Shown: one piece after another, positions 1 to 7,229 of the stretch
How the letters are laid out: every line of letters starts with the position of its first letter
Numbering within the stretch: position 1 is the stretch's first letter
NCBI GenBank assembly: GCA_018608565.1
Contig: JABAZT010000010.1
Span: 1-45,856, forward strand
Length of the DNA stretch: 45,856 bases
Reading direction: 5' to 3'
From: Candidatus Altimarinota bacterium
Lineage (GTDB): Bacteria; Patescibacteriota; Gracilibacteria; UBA4473
Notes under the pieces: generated by a model
Seen by the model: only the letters and a program-made list of their open reading frames with translations
What the model was told of the DNA's origin: nothing
Databases searched by the model: none
Position numbers and translations under genes: made by a program

Positions 1-243
1 ATTTTAGAGTTCTTCTTTACGATAAAACATGCCGAAGAATTAAAAGAAAAAATACAACAACGAAAAGGGATTCGTACTTTTTCAGAGGAAATTTTTAAAG
101 ACAATGAATTACAAAAAACAAAATTTGTAAGACTTTGCAATTATTTAAATATTCCACTTCATGATGGGACTTTACCAACAAGATCTGACGGAGATGCTAC
201 AACAGTTGTGAAATTGTTTTTCGAATGCTTAAAAACTATTTAA
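1..243 (+). CDS. C-terminal fragment of an unrecognised protein (5' truncated)
   Basis: An open frame runs from the window edge to TAA at 241-243 and gives 80 residues, starting ILEFFFTIKH and ending FFECLKTI. No start codon is in view, so the gene begins outside the window. I recognise no domain. The product is rich in Lys, Glu and Phe, like the gene that follows. It stops 7 nt before the next start, so the two are probably co-transcribed. It lies on the 3' side of a tRNA-Ser gene, the usual side for integrated elements, so it may be accessory DNA. Confidence 0.6.
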   Translation: MLEFFFTIKHAEELKEKIQQRKGIRTFSEEIFKDNELQKTKFVRLCNYLNIPLHDGTLPTRSDGDATTVVKLFFECLKTI

Positions 244-250
244 GAAATAG

Positions 251-1417
251 ATGTCTTACTACAAATATCTCAAAACCAGAGAATATTATGAAAATCTCTA
301 CGATGAGATGACAGTGAGAGATTGTCGATTTTTTGAACAAAGTTTTCTCGATGATTACCCTCATGTTGAAATGATTGAATTTCGATCTACCGAAGAAGAA
401 AGAACTATGGAGGTAGATTTAAACAAAAAAGAAAAGGAGAAGAAAGAAGATGTAGAACTGTCAGATGAGGAAAAAGAGTTCCGAACGAGATATGCAATAA
501 CAAGACTAACCCTTCATTACAAATCTGCTGAAAGAGCTATGCACAGGAAACAAACTGTCGACGACTGGATTCAAAAAGATACATTAAAAGATGAGAAAAG
601 AGTACAAATTTGGGAGGCACATCAAGAAAATCCCAGAAAGCGATGCCGAAAATGTGGAGACCTTATGAAGTGTTTCGATAAGGATTTCCATGATACTTCA
701 GACAAAGCCGACAGAATTCTTTTTATGTATGAGTGTATTGATACGAATTGTAAGCACAGGGAAGCCGAATTTGAAAATGGAGAAATCTGGAAAAGAGAAA
801 AGCCAAAATGCCCAAATTGCAATACAACACTTGAAGAGTCTGAGAAAAGACTCAAAACAAAGATCAAATACTCTTCTAAGTGTCCTAAGTGTGATTTTAA
901 AGATGTTTGGGAGTTGGACCTAAACAAGAAATCCAAACAGCAGACAAAGGCACAAATACAAGAAAAAAAGGATATGGAACGAGATAAGTTGCGTTTTTGC
1001 TATTCAGAGAAAGACTGTGCTCAATTTAAAGATGATCATGATAGAATTAAGCGATTTAATCAATCAGTAGCTAGAGAAAAGGAATTAGAGAAGACGGGAG
1101 AATCCTATCAGCAGGTTAAAGAACTGGAGAAACTAACATTATTAGAGGCTCAAAAAAGAATAAAAGAAGGACTTAAAGGCAAAAAATTCTTGAAACTTAA
1201 ATTTGGAGAGCCTGATATGGGGCGTGATGTTGTATTTGAGTTCAAAACTTATGAAGGAAATTCCGATAGAAGAGAGAGCAAGGCAACAAAAGAGCTTAAA
1301 AATATTATTGTAAAAACCTTGGATCAAACCAATTGGAAGCTCATGAGTGATGGAATTAGTGGTCGATTAGGTATCTACTCTGGGCGTATCAGGAGCATAG
1401 AATACAAAAGGTTTTAA
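251..1417 (+). CDS. Hypothetical protein with two zinc-ribbon-like cysteine clusters
   Basis: The 388-residue product is very rich in charged residues and is soluble. Two four-cysteine clusters are visible: Cys132-x2-Cys135 with Cys162-x4-Cys167, and Cys187-x2-Cys190 with Cys211-x2-Cys214. Both have the spacing of zinc ribbons. The N-terminal 120 residues look helical with a Lys/Glu-rich stretch near 58-78. The C-terminal 100 residues (around GEPDMGRDVVFEF) look like a separate mixed alpha/beta domain. Paired zinc ribbons suggest nucleic-acid or protein binding, but I cannot name the family. It starts 7 nt after the truncated gene, with no Shine-Dalgarno sequence. Its position against a tRNA-Ser 3' end and its Lys/Glu-heavy composition would fit an acquired gene. 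Confidence 0.8.
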   Translation: MSYYKYLKTREYYENLYDEMTVRDCRFFEQSFLDDYPHVEMIEFRSTEEERTMEVDLNKKEKEKKEDVELSDEEKEFRTRYAITRLTLHYKSAERAMHRKQTVDDWIQKDTLKDEKRVQIWEAHQENPRKRCRKCGDLMKCFDKDFHDTSDKADRILFMYECIDTNCKHREAEFENGEIWKREKPKCPNCNTTLEESEKRLKTKIKYSSKCPKCDFKDVWELDLNKKSKQQTKAQIQEKKDMERDKLRFCYSEKDCAQFKDDHDRIKRFNQSVAREKELEKTGESYQQVKELEKLTLLEAQKRIKEGLKGKKFLKLKFGEPDMGRDVVFEFKTYEGNSDRRESKATKELKNIIVKTLDQTNWKLMSDGISGRLGIYSGRIRSIEYKRF

Positions 1418-1595
1418 GAGATTTTGAAGGTATTTCAAACCGCCCTTAGTGCCCATTCTAGATATGGTTATAGGTCTAGTACCCTTGAAACACTAAAATC
1501 AGTCCCCAAAAGGGTCTTATTTGTAAATATAGCTAAAAGCTCCTCATTGCTATCCACTAGAGTGGAAAGGAATCAGGTGCCATTAGTGTATGTTC

Positions 1596-1685
1596 TGGCG
1601 GAGAAGAGAGGATTCGAACCTCCGATACCCTTACGGGTATACTCCCTTAGCAGGGGAGCGCGATCGACCACTCTGCCACTTCTCC
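1596..1685 (-). tRNA. tRNA-Ser (anticodon GCU)
   Basis: Read on the minus strand, the 7-bp acceptor stem GGAGAAG/CTTCTCC closes the molecule. The discriminator is G and CCA is encoded at 1598-1596. The anticodon loop carries GCT between CTCCC and GGGAG. A long variable arm (TACCC/GGGTA) and the TTCGAATC T-loop mark a class II serine tRNA. A promoter lies just upstream at 1697-1724. No T-rich terminator is seen downstream. Confidence 0.96.
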
Positions 1686-1696
1686 GTACGCAGGAG

Positions 1697-1724
1697 AGTA
1701 TAGAAAGAAAGAAAAACCGGTCAA
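1697..1724 (-). promoter_or_regulatory. Promoter of tRNA-Ser(GCU)
   Basis: On the minus strand TTGACC (1724-1719) and TATACT (1702-1697) are separated by 16 bp. The tRNA 5' end lies 11 nt beyond the -10 box. Confidence 0.75.
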
Positions 1725-1828
1725 TAACAAAAATTGAATTTGTGTGTTTGTCTGATTCTTTTAGTATTTTTTCTTTGAAAATGAATATATTTTTGATTGA
1801 ATTTAGAGTAAAGTGTCTTTGTATTTTT

Positions 1829-1834
1829 TATAAT
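1829..1834 (+). promoter_or_regulatory. -10 box of a probably leaderless transcript (GlcG-like gene)
   Basis: A perfect TATAAT ends 10 nt before the ATG at 1845. Transcription would then begin within about 4 nt of the start codon. No convincing -35 is seen at 16-18 bp. Confidence 0.5.
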
Positions 1835-1844
1835 AAAATTGAAA

Positions 1845-2246
1845 ATGAATATCACTCTGGAACAAGCACAACAAGTAATCGAAGCGGCCATTGTAAAAGC
1901 GGAAGAACTCAATACTAAGATGGATATTGCGGTTATAGATGCAGGTACGAATTTGACTGCCTTTGCTCGGATGGATGGAGCGTGGATTGGTTCTATTGAT
2001 ATTGCGATGAAAAAAGCAAAAACAGCTCGATATTTTGATATGCCAACGGGAACGATTGGATCTCTTTCTCAGCCTGGAGGATCTCTTTTTGGGATTGAGC
2101 ATTCGAATGGAGGACTTATTTCTTTTCCTGGAGGACTTCCTATTATGAATGAAGCAGGATCTATAATTGGTGCTATAGGGGTTTCTGGTGATTCGGTAGA
2201 GAATGATCACGCCGTAGCAGAAGCTGGACTCAATGCTCTTGTCTAG
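1845..2246 (+). CDS. GlcG/HbpS family protein
   Basis: This 133-residue protein has the whole-length pattern of the GlcG/HbpS (DUF336) family: an N-terminal helix ([13 protein letters not shown]), then VAVID-like strand [15 protein letters not shown], a central [11 protein letters not shown] segment, and the glycine-rich GGLPIM...IGAIGVSG ending. Family members bind small ligands such as heme or cobalamin, or accompany glycolate operons. No glycolate genes are nearby, so the ligand here is unknown. An upstream in-frame TTG (1839) is possible, but the ATG at 1845 fits the family start and the -10 box. The gene is followed by a hairpin terminator and appears monocistronic. Confidence 0.85.
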   Translation: MNITLEQAQQVIEAAIVKAEELNTKMDIAVIDAGTNLTAFARMDGAWIGSIDIAMKKAKTARYFDMPTGTIGSLSQPGGSLFGIEHSNGGLISFPGGLPIMNEAGSIIGAIGVSGDSVENDHAVAEAGLNALV

Positions 2247-2273
2247 AGATTGGTCTGTTTTGTAAAACGTAAG

Positions 2274-2298
2274 AGCTACCCTTTGTGGTAGCTTTTTT
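2274..2298 (+). terminator. Intrinsic terminator after the GlcG-like gene
   Basis: The hairpin GCTACC/GGTAGC with a 6-nt loop is followed by six T. It sits about 30 nt after the stop codon. Confidence 0.8.
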
Positions 2299-2387
2299 GT
2301 GTCTGAGTATTGGACTGAATCTTTACAGTTTCTTGAGAAAGTTATTTTTGACTATCGTTCTGCGTTTATCTAGCTACAGTGAACGTA

Positions 2388-2795
2388 ATGAAACTAAAAG
2401 CAGCCATCCTCGTCAAGAAACCAATTGAAACTGTTTGGGAGTGTTGGACACAGGCATCTCATATAAAAGAATGGTATCATGCCGCTGATACTTGGTATGT
2501 TCCGAAGGCGGAGGTTGATTTTAAGATTGGAGGAAAGTTTAAGATACGTATGGCGGCTCTTGATAAGACGGGTGCTTTTGATTTTGCGGGTAAGTATACG
2601 GATATTGTGGATCACCAGCAGATTAATTTTACGATAGATGATAACCGTAAGGTCGTAGTCCAATTTGAATCTGTAGATGGAGGTGTTCTGATCAAGGAAC
2701 AGTTTGATCCCACAAGTCAGCAATCTCCTGAAGCTCAGGAAATGGGGTGGCAGTTGATTCTTCAGAGTTTCAAGAAATACGTGGAGAGTGTTTAG
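2388..2795 (+). CDS. SRPBCC / AHSA1-like domain protein
   Basis: The 135-residue product is a single START-like SRPBCC domain of the AHSA1 type. Visible hallmarks are the N-terminal KKPIETVWECWTQ strand-helix, HIKEWYHAADTWYVPKAEVDFKIGGKF (family pattern: W....W..P...D.R.GG.f), the FAGKYTDIVDHQQI turn and a C-terminal helix ending in GWQLILQSFKKYVE. Such proteins bind hydrophobic ligands in a helix-grip fold and their substrates are usually unknown. An in-frame GTG at 2379 could add three residues; I prefer the ATG. It converges with the small gene on the minus strand, 11 nt away. Confidence 0.85.
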   Translation: MKLKAAILVKKPIETVWECWTQASHIKEWYHAADTWYVPKAEVDFKIGGKFKIRMAALDKTGAFDFAGKYTDIVDHQQINFTIDDNRKVVVQFESVDGGVLIKEQFDPTSQQSPEAQEMGWQLILQSFKKYVESV

Positions 2796-2806
2796 TTGCT
2801 TCTTCT

Positions 2807-3025
2807 TTACTTCATTGATTCCACCATTGTTTTGATCTTTGTGGCTTTTTCGAAGTGATCTAGCTGATGTTCTTGGATCCACCAGGTGGCGGCTTGCATG
2901 AGGAGGAGGGGATTTGTGTTTTTGTTTTGGAAAAATGCGTAGAAAGAGAGTCCTACGTTTTCTCCTTTTTTTTCTATCATTTTGGTACAGACTTCGATGA
3001 TTTTTGTTTTTAGTTCTGGGGTCAT
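2807..3025 (-). CDS. Small hypothetical protein, 72 aa
   Basis: The product is short, helical and amphipathic, with a pair of aromatic residues (ATWWIQEH) and a Lys-rich C-terminus. It has no signal peptide or membrane segment. It does not overlap another gene and has a balanced amino-acid make-up, unlike the antisense frames nearby, so I regard it as real. No family is recognised. It converges with the AHSA1-like gene and is divergent from the YegP-like gene, with about 100 nt of very AT-rich DNA between their starts. Confidence 0.55.
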   Translation of the reverse strand: MTPELKTKIIEVCTKMIEKKGENVGLSFYAFFQNKNTNPLLLMQAATWWIQEHQLDHFEKATKIKTMVESMK

Positions 3026-3131
3026 TTTTGTAAATTTTTACTCTTTTTTTATTTCTATTATTTCTTTCTTTTTTGCCTTTACCAATCTTTTTTCCTATAA
3101 ATGAAGTTAATATTTAATTAACTTTTTTATT

Positions 3132-3464
3132 ATGGGTTACTACAAGTTATTTCAGAGCGAAAAATCACAAGAATTTTATTTTAATCTCAAGGCTGGGAAT
3201 CATGAAACAATCTTGAGCAGTGAAGGATACAAGGACGTAGACGGAGCGCGTAATGGTATTGCGTCTGTTCAAGAGAATAGTCAGGATGAATCTAAGTTTG
3301 AAGCAAGAGAATCTAGTAATGGTAAACTTTACTTTGTGCTCAAGGCTGGGAACGGTCAAGAAATTGGACGAAGTGAAATGTATGAGTCAGGATCTGGGAT
3401 GGAAAATGGAATTGAGTCGGTCATGAAAAATGGAGCTTCTGATGAAATTAAAGAAGATCTATAG
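3132..3464 (+). CDS. YegP-like (DUF1508) protein
   Basis: The 110-residue product contains two tandem copies of the small beta-beta-beta-alpha YegP/DUF1508 unit. Copy 1 is about residues 10-52 (QEFYFNLKAGNHETILSSE, then GYKDVDGARNGIASV). Copy 2 is about residues 60-100 (GKLYFVLKAGNGQEIGRSE, then GSGMENGIESV). The function of this family is not established. The gene is monocistronic with its own terminator. Upstream is AT-rich, with a TATAAA at 3096-3101 as a possible -10. Confidence 0.9.
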   Translation: MGYYKLFQSEKSQEFYFNLKAGNHETILSSEGYKDVDGARNGIASVQENSQDESKFEARESSNGKLYFVLKAGNGQEIGRSEMYESGSGMENGIESVMKNGASDEIKEDL

Positions 3465-3498
3465 ATTGAATTGATAAGATACTAGATAATTTGAAAAG

Positions 3499-3525
3499 CA
3501 GTCTCTGTATGGAGGCTGTTTTTTT
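3499..3525 (+). terminator. Terminator after the YegP-like gene
   Basis: The hairpin CAGTCTC/GGAGGCTG (one G-T pair) is followed by seven T. It ends at the stop codon of the convergent flippase gene. Confidence 0.75.
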
Positions 3526-5110
3526 ATACCAATCGTTTTCTGAATTTATACAATAAACTTATGTATATAGCTCCGGCTGTGATCCCTGCATAGAGAAGAT
3601 TGTTTCTAAGTGGTGTGAAATATATGAAGAAGAAAAGTACTATGTTGGTGATAATAATTATGAATAAATTTTGTGTTCTATCTGTGCTTTTTTTGTCTTC
3701 TTTAGATCTAGAAAAAATAGAGAACTGTGTTTGGATTTCTCTCAGAAGGAGTGAAAAGACAATGACTTCGCAGAATACGGTTGTAGCTGCAGCAGCGATG
3801 ATGCCATAACTGGGAAGGAGATAGAGATTGAGTCCTCCGTTGAGGATGAGGGCGGTGGCGTTGACGATGAGGAGGTAGTTTTGTCTGTTTTTTGATACAA
3901 GGGTAAAGGTGAAAAGTTGATTGAGGTAGGCAAAAAGGATGGTGGGAAGAAGAATTTTTAGAGCGGTGTCAGCCCCTATGAATCCTGGGCTTGAGATGAA
4001 ATCTGTAGAACTGAGAATTGTTATGATCTCTGGGGCAAAGATCCACATACTCCAGGTTATGGGGATGGCGATGAGAAGTAGTTTTTCAATTCCCCAGAGG
4101 AGTGTGTTTCGAGCTTGAGAAGATTCGGCGGAACGATTGAACGACGGATCGATTGTTTGGTTGCTCAGCTGCTGAGTTGCTTCCTGACTTATTTTTGGCA
4201 GAATGGATTGTCCGAAAAACACTCCGAGTACCAGGAATGATTCCATAATACGTCCTGCTACTCCATATACTCCTGTGGCCGTTGCTCCAAGGAGAATAGA
4301 GATGAGAATGATATCAAGTCTTAGGTAGAGTGTCTGGAGGATGAGTGCGAGTCCGTAGGGGAGTGAGACTTTTAGGGTTTGTTTCCAGTAGTCGAGTTCA
4401 AACTGTGGACGGATCCGAATTTCTCGTCGAGCGAAATGATAGACGATGATGAGGAATATGAGGTTTGATGCGACTCCGGCGATAAGAAAGAGATAGAAAG
4501 GGGACTGGAGAATAGTAGATAGTAAATGGTTATTGGTTATCTCAAGTGCTGGAAAGGACTGAGTGGTAGCTAGTAAGTAGATAGATAGGGCGAGAAATAT
4601 CTTTCCGAGTACGAGTCCGATCGTGAAGTATTGTATCTTCATCCGTGCTTGGAGGACGGAGCTGAGAGTTCCTGCAACTATGGTAAGTGCCATAGATGTT
4701 GCGGTTAGGTATATTCCGAGTTTTACTTGTGGTGAATACTGAGGAACGAGTTGGGCGGCTATGACGGCAATGATTGAAACAATAAAAATCAAGATCAATC
4801 TCATGGATAGAATATTTCCTAAGATGAATGATGGAGTGTGATGTTGTGAAATCCCCCCTAGCCCTCCTTTGACAAGGGGGGTGTTATTTGAATCTGATTG
4901 AGAAATTTCTTTTACGGCAATGGCAAAAAGCCCCGCATCGGCAATGATTCCAAAGAAGGCGAGAAATTCATAGGCTGTTACGTAATCTCCATAAAAATCG
5001 GCCCCAAATCCGGTAATGATTTTTACGATAACCAGACTCGTGATCATCGTGATTCCTTTTCCAAAAAATTGGGTAAGGGCGTTGGTGAGGACGGATCGAT
5101 TGGTAGCCAC
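3524..5110 (-). CDS. Polysaccharide/lipid flippase of the MATE/MOP superfamily (Wzx-like)
   Basis: The 528-residue product has about a dozen hydrophobic helices spread over its length and the N-terminal pattern of MOP-superfamily exporters (NALTQFFGKGITMITSLVIVK, AYEFLAFFGIIADAGLF). Such proteins flip undecaprenyl-linked oligosaccharides across the inner membrane. The start is GTG at 5110 by position of the first helix. Two kinds of repeat lie inside the frame: a palindromic element at 4848-4888 that adds the peptide NTPLVKGGLGGI to a loop near residue 80, and 7-bp tandem repeats at 4514-4584 that encode a loop between two helices (ALEITNNHLLSTI). No glycosyltransferases are adjacent, so the cargo is unknown. 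MurJ is an alternative reading but the fit looks poorer. Confidence 0.85.
   Translation of the reverse strand: MATNRSVLTNALTQFFGKGITMITSLVIVKIITGFGADFYGDYVTAYEFLAFFGIIADAGLFAIAVKEISQSDSNNTPLVKGGLGGISQHHTPSFILGNILSMRLILIFIVSIIAVIAAQLVPQYSPQVKLGIYLTATSMALTIVAGTLSSVLQARMKIQYFTIGLVLGKIFLALSIYLLATTQSFPALEITNNHLLSTILQSPFYLFLIAGVASNLIFLIIVYHFARREIRIRPQFELDYWKQTLKVSLPYGLALILQTLYLRLDIILISILLGATATGVYGVAGRIMESFLVLGVFFGQSILPKISQEATQQLSNQTIDPSFNRSAESSQARNTLLWGIEKLLLIAIPITWSMWIFAPEIITILSSTDFISSPGFIGADTALKILLPTILFAYLNQLFTFTLVSKNRQNYLLIVNATALILNGGLNLYLLPSYGIIAAAATTVFCEVIVFSLLLREIQTQFSIFSRSKEDKKSTDRTQNLFIIIITNIVLFFFIYFTPLRNNLLYAGITAGAIYISLLYKFRKRLV
4514..4541. repeat. 7-bp tandem repeat, four units
   Basis: Consecutive 7-mers read AGTAGAT, AGTAAAT, GGTTATT, GGTTATC. 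The array lies in frame inside the flippase and encodes an inter-helix loop. Confidence 0.6.
4564..4584. repeat. 7-bp tandem repeat, three units
   Basis: Units are TGGTAGC, TAGTAAG, TAGATAG. It lies 22 bp from the previous array within the same flippase loop. Confidence 0.45.
4848..4888. repeat. Palindromic C-run/G-run interspersed element inside the flippase
   Basis: A CCCCCC run, TAG and CCCTCCTTT are followed by the complement-like AAGGGGGG, flanked by AAAT and ATTT. It can fold into a hairpin (CCCTCCTT/AAGGGGGG, TGAC loop). In the minus-strand frame it reads NTPLVKGGLGGI, a peptide I recognise from a repeat scattered through unrelated bacterial genomes. Confidence 0.8.
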
Positions 5111-5120
5111 GGAGAATATT

Positions 5121-5148
5121 TAGATAGTTAGTAGTTTGTACTGTAGAG
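5121..5148. repeat. Degenerate 7-bp repeat upstream of the flippase
   Basis: Units TAGATAG, TTAGTAG, TTTGTAC, TGTAGAG lie 11 bp before the GTG start. They resemble the arrays inside the gene. Confidence 0.4.
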
Positions 5149-5273
5149 AGAATCAAATAATCGGCAATCGAGAGTTATAAAAGAAATTAATATTGAGCAA
5201 ATATTACTTGATAATTCCTTTTTAAGTTAGTTCTTGCGTTGTTAACTATTTTGATTATCGTTAGAAGCTGACA

Positions 5274-6671
5274 ATGGCTTGTGATTTTTCTTCTTTTTTG
5301 GCAAAAGTTTCTGCTCATCCTCGACTGGATTATGAGGCGGTTCTTTTTGCTCTAAATTTTGCTGAAAAATCTCATGAAGGACAGTTTCGAAAATCAGGGG
5401 AACCGTATGTAACTCATCCAGTTGAAGTGGCTGAGTTGTTGCTACCATATGGGGCAGATCAAGATAGTGTTATTGCGGCGTTGCTCCATGATGTGGTGGA
5501 GGATACGGACGTTGAGATAGAGGAAATAGAAGCTCTGTTTGGAGAATCGGTGAAGTTGTTATTGGATGGACTTACTAAAATTGAAAAGAATAAGTTTCGG
5601 AAACAAGAAGGATTAGAGCGTAAGGTTGAATCGTTACGCCATTGGGTTGATGTAATGTCTAAGGATATTCGAGTTGGGGTTATAAAGTTGTTTGATCGGC
5701 TGCATAATTTACAAACTTTAGAAGGGCATCCTTCTTTTGAAAAACGTAAGGCTATTGCGTATGAATCTTTGGATGTTTATGCAAAATTTGCGTGGAAGTT
5801 TGGTATGTGGGATTTAGCTAATCGTATAGGGGAACTTGCTTTGAAATATGTAGAACCAGAACTTTCTTCTAGTGTTTTCTCTGTGTATGAAGAGGTCAAA
5901 AAACGGCATGAAGTTGATTTTGTAGAGGTTAAGTCTTCTCTTAATCAGGTTGATCTCAAGTCATATATCTTGGATGTATATCGACTCGATTTTTCTCCGT
6001 GTAGGATCTATCGTAAGAAATATCATGAAAAGAATAATTTGGAAGGTATTGTTCCAATGCAGATTCATATAGTGGTAGAGTCTGAAACTCATTGTTATCA
6101 GTTGCTACAATTTTTACATAGTCATTGGAGAGTAAGACCTGATGGTTTTGGTGATAGGATTAGTTCGCCCAAACCAAATGGATGGAAGTACTTAAAAACC
6201 ACTCTTTTGGATAGAGATGGACAAAGTCTTGTTTGTAGAATTATGACTCAGGAGATGAGTGAGAATTTGAAGCGAGGGGTTACAGATTTTTGTTTTTCTG
6301 AGGATTTTAATTCACAAAACATTGCTTGGTTACGTCATTTACATTTTGTGGCGTCGATGGATGATAAGAATAGTGCTTCTTTTTATGAAAAAATGCAGCA
6401 TGATATATTAGAAGAATCTATTACGGTTTATTCTAAGGATGACGTTAGTTTTTTTGTTCCGGCAACTTCTAGTATCTTAGATGCTTTGTTCTATATCTAT
6501 CATGATAAAGCACACTATGTTTCGTCGGTTTATTTAGACGGAGTTGAGGTGGAATTAGGACATCCTCTTACAAATGCTGTTTTTGTTTCGGCTAAATTTG
6601 ATTTTGATAAAAAATCAGATGCTTCTTGGAAGTACTTTTGTAATACGGCGTATTCAAATTCTTTCTTCTAG
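5274..6671 (+). CDS. RelA/SpoT homolog: HD hydrolase with degenerate synthetase and TGS-like region
   Basis: Residues 15-160 match the (p)ppGpp hydrolase domain. The metal and catalytic signatures are intact: His48 in PYVTHPVEVA, His72-Asp73 and Glu76-Asp77 in ALLHDVVEDTD, and KLFDRLHNLQTL around 135-147. Residues 240-310 align with the synthetase region through PKPNGWKYLKTT (family: PKpNGYqSLHT). The tyrosine that stacks on the nucleotide is Trp, and the D..G.R motif that should precede it is replaced by VPMQIHI. Residues 385-440 resemble a worn TGS domain. The length (465 aa) is short for long RSH proteins because the C-terminal regulatory part is missing. The likely activity is alarmone hydrolysis without synthesis. 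The gene converges with the small asparaginase-like gene, 7 nt away. Confidence 0.85.
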   Translation: MACDFSSFLAKVSAHPRLDYEAVLFALNFAEKSHEGQFRKSGEPYVTHPVEVAELLLPYGADQDSVIAALLHDVVEDTDVEIEEIEALFGESVKLLLDGLTKIEKNKFRKQEGLERKVESLRHWVDVMSKDIRVGVIKLFDRLHNLQTLEGHPSFEKRKAIAYESLDVYAKFAWKFGMWDLANRIGELALKYVEPELSSSVFSVYEEVKKRHEVDFVEVKSSLNQVDLKSYILDVYRLDFSPCRIYRKKYHEKNNLEGIVPMQIHIVVESETHCYQLLQFLHSHWRVRPDGFGDRISSPKPNGWKYLKTTLLDRDGQSLVCRIMTQEMSENLKRGVTDFCFSEDFNSQNIAWLRHLHFVASMDDKNSASFYEKMQHDILEESITVYSKDDVSFFVPATSSILDALFYIYHDKAHYVSSVYLDGVEVELGHPLTNAVFVSAKFDFDKKSDASWKYFCNTAYSNSFF

Positions 6672-6678
6672 TACGGTT

Positions 6679-7182
6679 TTAGTTTAGTTCGGTGAATATT
6701 GATTCTCTTTCGTTTTTTACTGTTTTTCCATAAGGGAAAGCTCTTCCGTTCATGGTGATGTAAGTTCCTGGGTCCAGTAGCTGACATGCCGTTATGGCTG
6801 ATCCAAAGTTAAATTGTGCATCACTTTTTCCTATTTCGTAAGGAAACATAGATCCAAAAAATACTACTGTTTTTCCGCCTTTCATATTTTCTTGGACGAC
6901 TTTGGCTGATTCTACCATGGTGCTGGTACCATGCATGACCATTATGTTTTTCTCAACTGATTCATTACAGGCTCTGGCTATTCTTATTCGATCTTCTTCA
7001 TCCATGTCTAGAGAGTCCTTGAGGCATATTACTCTGGAGTTTATAGTAATATCTGGAATTCGAGCTTGCTCGATCATTTTCTCTATGTGTGATTTTCCAA
7101 AATCAAATTTTTCTCGATCAGGAAAATAAACTTTATCAATAGTCCCTCCACACAAAAGCAAGTTTATAGTTATTTTATTCAT
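6679..7182 (-). CDS. Single-domain asparaginase-like protein (N-terminal domain only)
   Basis: The 167-residue product corresponds to only the N-terminal domain of the L-asparaginase/GatD fold. It keeps the first active-site element, LLLCGGTID, with the nucleophile-position Thr14. The second element reads MHGTSTMVESA (family HGTDTM..TA), so Thr86 is kept but the catalytic Asp is Ser87. The GSMFPY and SDAQFNFGSAI elements are present, but the lysine of the classical triad is not evident. The usual C-terminal domain, which completes the active site in the dimer, is absent. It is the most downstream of three asparaginase-fold genes in a row, 47 nt after its neighbour. A TATAAA lies about 16 nt upstream, so it may have its own promoter. 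Confidence 0.8.
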   Translation of the reverse strand: MNKITINLLLCGGTIDKVYFPDREKFDFGKSHIEKMIEQARIPDITINSRVICLKDSLDMDEEDRIRIARACNESVEKNIMVMHGTSTMVESAKVVQENMKGGKTVVFFGSMFPYEIGKSDAQFNFGSAITACQLLDPGTYITMNGRAFPYGKTVKNERESIFTELN

Positions 7183-7229
7183 ATTTTTATTCTTCTATTT
7201 TATATTGATTTTGGAGCTAACTATCAAGT

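Noticed and set aside
1540-1575. Terminator after tRNA-Ser(GCU)
   Set aside because: CCACT/AGTGG forms only a 5-bp stem and lacks a T tract on the minus strand.
1424-1918. Open frame of 164 codons overlapping tRNA-Ser
   Set aside because: It runs antisense through the tRNA gene and into the GlcG-like start; composition and position are those of a chance frame.
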